Source of the DNA: Streptomyces sp. NBC_00377
GTDB lineage: Bacteria > Actinomycetota > Actinomycetes > Streptomycetales > Streptomycetaceae
Length of the DNA: 64,000 bases
NCBI RefSeq assembly: GCF_036075115.1
Contig: NZ_CP107958.1
Coordinates: 6,262,001-6,326,000 of the forward strand
Direction of reading: 5' to 3'
Shown: piece after piece, positions 60,595-64,000 of the stretch
Numbering within the stretch: position 1 is the stretch's first letter
How the letters are laid out: each line of letters begins with the position of its first letter
The notes under the pieces: model-generated
The model's database searches: none
Seen by the model: only the letters and a program-made list of their open reading frames with translations
Told to the model about the DNA's origin: nothing
Position numbers and translations under genes: made by a program

Positions 60595-63500
60595 CTACAG
60601 CGCGCGGGCCGCTTCCAGCACTGGTGTGAGGGAGGGGACCACCGCGTCACAGCCCGCCCCCAGCAGGGCCTGCTCGACGGTGGGGTTGCGCGCCAGACCG
60701 ATGAAACGCAGGCCGGCGGCCCGGGCGGCGGCGAGCTCGGCGAGCGTGGAACCGATCAGGACGGCGGTGGCGGCGGGCGCGCCGAGCGGCTTCAGGGCGC
60801 CCAGCAGCCGGTGCGGGCTGGGCGTGAGGGTGCCGAGGTCGTCGTCGCGGCCGTGGACACCGGCCGTGAGCGGAAGCCGGTAGGACTCCAGACAGCGGTG
60901 GACGGCGGGCGCGCAGACGTCCGTGGCCACCCCGACCCGGCGGCCTCTGTCGTGCAGGGTGCGGACGAGGACGACGCAGTGGTGCGTCCTGGGCGCGTCC
61001 GGTACGGCGTTCAGCTCCAGGTGGTCGAGACGGTCCCGCAGGATCGGGCCCGACCGGTCCTGGGCGAAGGTCCGCAGCACGTCCAGCGGGTGCACGAACA
61101 GTTCCCGGCCCGCCCCCGCGGCGCCCGGGCCGCCCAGCGGGCGGCCGGCGAGGGCGTCCTCGGGGTCGCGGTGTTCGGCGACGATCCTGAGCAGGTCGAG
61201 GGCGGCCTCACGGGCGGTCGTGGCCGTGAACAGCCGGACCAGCGGGCCGTCGAAGCCGAACAGTACGGTCTCGGAGTCGGCGAGCAGTTCCTGGAGCGGC
61301 CGTGCCGAGGGCCCGGCCGGCCGGCGCACCTCGGGAGGCGGGGCGTAGTCGGGCGCGAGCGTGACCGCGCAGCTCACCGTCAGACCCGGCACCGGCCACC
61401 TGCCGAGCTGCGCGTTGACGGCCCGCTGCGCGCCGGCCGCCCGGCGGACGGAGTGGTGGCGGGTGACGAGGGAGGCCGCCTCGCGCAGATGCGCCAGCAG
61501 CCGTCCGGGCACGCCGGTGGCCTGCGCGCGCACGAACGCCACCGGGTCGTGGACCCGCCAGGTCAGCTCGGCGGCGGCGGTGAAGACGCCCTTGCCGGAG
61601 CTCGGCAGGGAGATCCGGTCGGCGGTGTGCCGGGGGGTGAGGTCGACCTCGTAGTACGTCGCCGTGCGGGGCGGCCGGCCGTCGTAGGGCAGGACGGGGT
61701 CGAGGAGGGTGAGGGGGCAGTCGGGGCGGGTGTGCACGATCGCGGTGCGGCCTGGGGCGGGTATGCCGAGCAGGCGGAGGTCACGGGTGAGGAAGGGGCC
61801 GCGCACCAGGTCACGAACGTCTTCGCGGTCGTCCGCCCCGCCTGTTCCGTCCGCCCGTCCCGTCCCCTCCACGTCGTCTCGGCCCAGCGGGCAGTACCAG
61901 GCGTGCGGCGGGGCGTCCGGGTCGTCGCCGAACAGGGGCCGGAAGCGGTGCGGACCGGCGGCGGCGGAGCTGTCGGCGAAGGCCGCGTAGAGGTCCGGGG
62001 GGACGGTGAGGACGACGGGGGCGGTGCTCGGCGGGGGCGCGGGCATCCCGGGTCCGTCACCGAACGTCACCCGCAGGAGAGGCCGCCCGGCCGGCTCGGC
62101 GAGCGGACCGGGGAGCCCTCGCAGGGCGGCGGCCAGCACCGGAAGGAGGTACGTCCCGGGCCGGATCCGTACGAGGTAGCCGTTCTCGCGGACCCGGACC
62201 TCGTACTGCTGGGGAGTCAGATCGCCCCTGGCGAGGACCTCGTGGACCGCGTATTCGAGGGTGATGCGGGTTTCGGGGCTGGCGGTGAGGTCGGTGGCGG
62301 TCTCGAAGAGGAGCGTGGTGCGCTCGCTCGCTCCCGCCACCGGCCGCTCCGCCACCGGCCGCTCCGACTCCGGCCGCTCCGCCACCGGCCGCTCCGACTC
62401 CGGCCGCTCCGACTCCGGCGAACCGGCGCCCGACGGCGGCGGCCCGGGCGTCTCCGATGCCGGCGGTTCGGACTCCGGCTGTTGCGGCCAGGGCCGTTCC
62501 TCGACGTTGCCGCCCAGCCTGCGTACCGTCTCCTCGCTCACCGTGGCGAACGCCGGGGCCGTGCCGTCGGGGCCGCCGGTCTCCGCGCGGAACTCGCCCG
62601 TCCTGAGACCCGCCCGCTCGTCGATCAAGGCGCCGATCCGGTCAAGGAGTCCGCGGGCGCGGCCGCGTGCCGTGCGGGGCAGGGTGCGGAGCAGCAGATC
62701 GCGGACGCCGGGGCGGAAGTCGTACGAGCCGGGCGGGCCGGGGGCGGTGGTCAGCAGGCCGCTGAGGATCACCTCGGCCAGGTGCTGGGGCCGCGGGTCG
62801 CGGCTCACGGCCCGCTGGACCAGGCGCATCACCGGGACCGAGGGGACGGCCAGGGCCAGATGGCCGGCCAGTCGGAAGGCCTCCCGGGAGGCGGTGGAGC
62901 GAAAGCGCAGGACCAGGTCCTGCGCGGACAGCGCGGCCCCACCGGGCTCCTCCTGTCCGGAGGAGGGGGGTGGAGCGGGCGCCGCCGGCAGCCAGGCCAC
63001 CGCCCCCGGGACGCGGGCTCCGCCCGGGTCCGCCACCAGCGCCGCCCAGTTGGCCAGCCAGGGGGCGCCCGGTTCCAGGACGGGGAGCGGGAGCGCCCCG
63101 CCGGGCCGGGGCGCGGCGTCGGGGTCGTACGCGGTGAAGGCGAGCGCGCGCAGCGGGGCCGCCCTGGTGGCGGACGAGAGCAGTCCCGGCTCGGCCGGGA
63201 GGGCCGTGGTGGGCCACAGATGTTCCGGGAGCGGCTGCACGACGGCCAGCGGCATCCTGGTCGCCCAGTGCCGCAGGGTCCGGTACCAGTGCTCGCCCGC
63301 CGGACCGGGGCGCCACTGCGGGCCCATGCAGTCGCTCACGATCAGGGTGACCGTCCGGCCGTCCGCCGGGTCGGGGACGTGCCGGGCCTCGCCGTCGGGC
63401 GTGGCCGGGTGCAGGGTGACCGTGCGGAAGACGCCCGACTGGGCCAGGGCGGTGTGAAGTTCACGGACGAGGGGTCGCCAGACCGGCATCGTCGGGCCGG

Positions 63501-64000
63501 TGTCGTGGACGAGGTTGAGCCGCAGCCAGCGGTCGCGCGCGGGGCGCAGCACGGGGAGCCAGACGTCGGGGTGGGCGCCCAGCCGGGCGATGCGGTCGGC
63601 CGTCGCCCGCTCGTCGAGGAGACGGGCGCGCGCCGAGGGCACCGTGCGCTTCAGCGGACGCAGGGCCCGCTGGAGGGCGAGGGGGTGCGGGAGCATCGTG
63701 GGAGCGGGGGCGAGGACGGGACTGCTCCCGGCGGTGGCGCCGGAGGCGGGCGCGGGTGTGGGAAGGCGGAGGGGGACCCGCTCGGCGGGGGCCGCGGGTG
63801 TCGGCCCGGCCGGGGCACCGTCGTCCGCACCGCCGTCCGCACGCCCGGCCGTACCGCCGGCCGCGCCCGAGGGCGTGCCGGCGTTCGTGTCGCCGGCCGT
63901 ACCGGCGCTGTCGCGCTCGGCCCGCTCGGCAGCCGCCGAGGCCGCCGGGTCCGTCCCGTCCGGCGCGTTCCGCTCCACCGGGTCGCCCGACAGCTGGGCC
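60595..64000 (-). CDS. SAV_2336-type multidomain protein with C-terminal HAD-like domain (5' end outside window)
   Basis: More than 1130 residues are visible; the frame stays open to the right edge, so the start is outside (a GTG at 63978 is not convincing). The first third, from LPHPLALQRALRPLKRTVPS through RARLLDERATADRIARLGAH, and IVSDCMGPQWR, is the SAV_2336 N-terminal region of streptomycetes. A Glu/Arg-Pro linker with 15-bp repeats (62340-62420) follows, then a band-7-like helical region (AELTWRVHDPVAFVRAQATG). The C-terminal 220 residues resemble a HAD phosphatase, but motif I reads LFGFDGPL, with Gly at the nucleophile position. Proteins of this type are often encoded with MoxR-type ATPases in conflict-type clusters; no partner lies within the window. 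Confidence 0.75.
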   Translation of the reverse strand, partial: AQLSGDPVERNAPDGTDPAASAAAERAERDSAGTAGDTNAGTPSGAAGGTAGRADGGADDGAPAGPTPAAPAERVPLRLPTPAPASGATAGSSPVLAPAPTMLPHPLALQRALRPLKRTVPSARARLLDERATADRIARLGAHPDVWLPVLRPARDRWLRLNLVHDTGPTMPVWRPLVRELHTALAQSGVFRTVTLHPATPDGEARHVPDPADGRTVTLIVSDCMGPQWRPGPAGEHWYRTLRHWATRMPLAVVQPLPEHLWPTTALPAEPGLLSSATRAAPLRALAFTAYDPDAAPRPGGALPLPVLEPGAPWLANWAALVADPGGARVPGAVAWLPAAPAPPPSSGQEEPGGAALSAQDLVLRFRSTASREAFRLAGHLALAVPSVPVMRLVQRAVSRDPRPQHLAEVILSGLLTTAPGPPGSYDFRPGVRDLLLRTLPRTARGRARGLLDRIGALIDERAGLRTGEFRAETGGPDGTAPAFATVSEETVRRLGGNVEERPWPQQPESEPPASETPGPPPSGAGSPESERPESERPVAERPESERPVAERPVAGASERTTLLFETATDLTASPETRITLEYAVHEVLARGDLTPQQYEVRVRENGYLVRIRPGTYLLPVLAAALRGLPGPLAEPAGRPLLRVTFGDGPGMPAPPPSTAPVVLTVPPDLYAAFADSSAAAGPHRFRPLFGDDPDAPPHAWYCPLGRDDVEGTGRADGTGGADDREDVRDLVRGPFLTRDLRLLGIPAPGRTAIVHTRPDCPLTLLDPVLPYDGRPPRTATYYEVDLTPRHTADRISLPSSGKGVFTAAAELTWRVHDPVAFVRAQATGVPGRLLAHLREAASLVTRHHSVRRAAGAQRAVNAQLGRWPVPGLTVSCAVTLAPDYAPPPEVRRPAGPSARPLQELLADSETVLFGFDGPLVRLFTATTAREAALDLLRIVAEHRDPEDALAGRPLGGPGAAGAGRELFVHPLDVLRTFAQDRSGPILRDRLDHLELNAVPDAPRTHHCVVLVRTLHDRGRRVGVATDVCAPAVHRCLESYRLPLTAGVHGRDDDLGTLTPSPHRLLGALKPLGAPAATAVLIGSTLAELAAARAAGLRFIGLARNPTVEQALLGAGCDAVVPSLTPVLEAARAL

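Overview
The window is high-GC actinobacterial DNA and almost certainly from a Streptomyces. The evidence is the strong G/C third-position bias, GTG/TTG and leaderless starts, several LacI-controlled glycoside hydrolase loci, a duplicated NarL-type sensor kinase, Asp23-type and STAS stress proteins, a sortase with a surface substrate, a DUF4232 lipoprotein, an amphi-Trp protein and a SAV_2336-type protein. Nothing phage-like, no rRNA, no intact tRNA and no CRISPR array is visible. Identities come from reading protein motifs by eye; no database search was run.

Layout. 1-12606 is a fructan/sucrose utilisation locus: a partial GH32, a very large Tat-exported GH32 with carbohydrate-binding-like repeats, a broken PfkB kinase next to a tRNA-Met 3' fragment, a GH13 glucosidase, an ABC sugar importer, a LacI repressor and a cytoplasmic GH32. 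12813-14911 holds a STAS protein and an Asp23/DUF2273 envelope-stress operon. 15061-17212 has a VapC remnant, a small Cys protein and a carboxyethylornithine synthase-like dehydrogenase. 17285-23250 is the most unusual part: a lipoprotein, two small secreted four-cysteine proteins, two tandem near-identical sensor kinases and one LuxR-type regulator, tied together by a shared inverted-repeat promoter module. 23401-29058 has a MarR/old-yellow-enzyme/quinone-reductase operon and a two-subunit molybdenum dehydrogenase. 29629-33927 is an ECF sigma/anti-sigma/ABC transporter operon with 4-bp overlaps and a leaderless autoregulated promoter. 33830-38866 is a rearranged stretch (broken MFS and nickel permease genes, a MITE) around a GH5 hydrolase and its LacI regulator. 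39573-45546 is an Frc-like fructose importer with its LacI regulator, a PfkB kinase and an ABM-domain protein. 45600-52137 holds a membrane protein, a LacI regulator, a sortase and its likely substrate, and an OmpR-type two-component system. 52217-64000 carries a flavin monooxygenase, an LLM oxidoreductase, an NAD-dependent DNA ligase, a second GH5, a MreB-like protein and a large SAV_2336-type protein running off the end.

How the genes work together. Four LacI proteins each sit beside sugar genes or alone, and candidate operators are visible for three loci. The two GH5 loci share a TTACGTAA-centred palindrome although they are 23 kb apart, so one regulator may serve both. The two-kinase/one-regulator/two-secreted-protein locus looks like a duplicated extracellular signalling module and is the best candidate here for an undescribed system. 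Several broken genes (pfkB, vapC, two tetR, an MFS transporter, a nickel permease) show that the region has been rearranged repeatedly.
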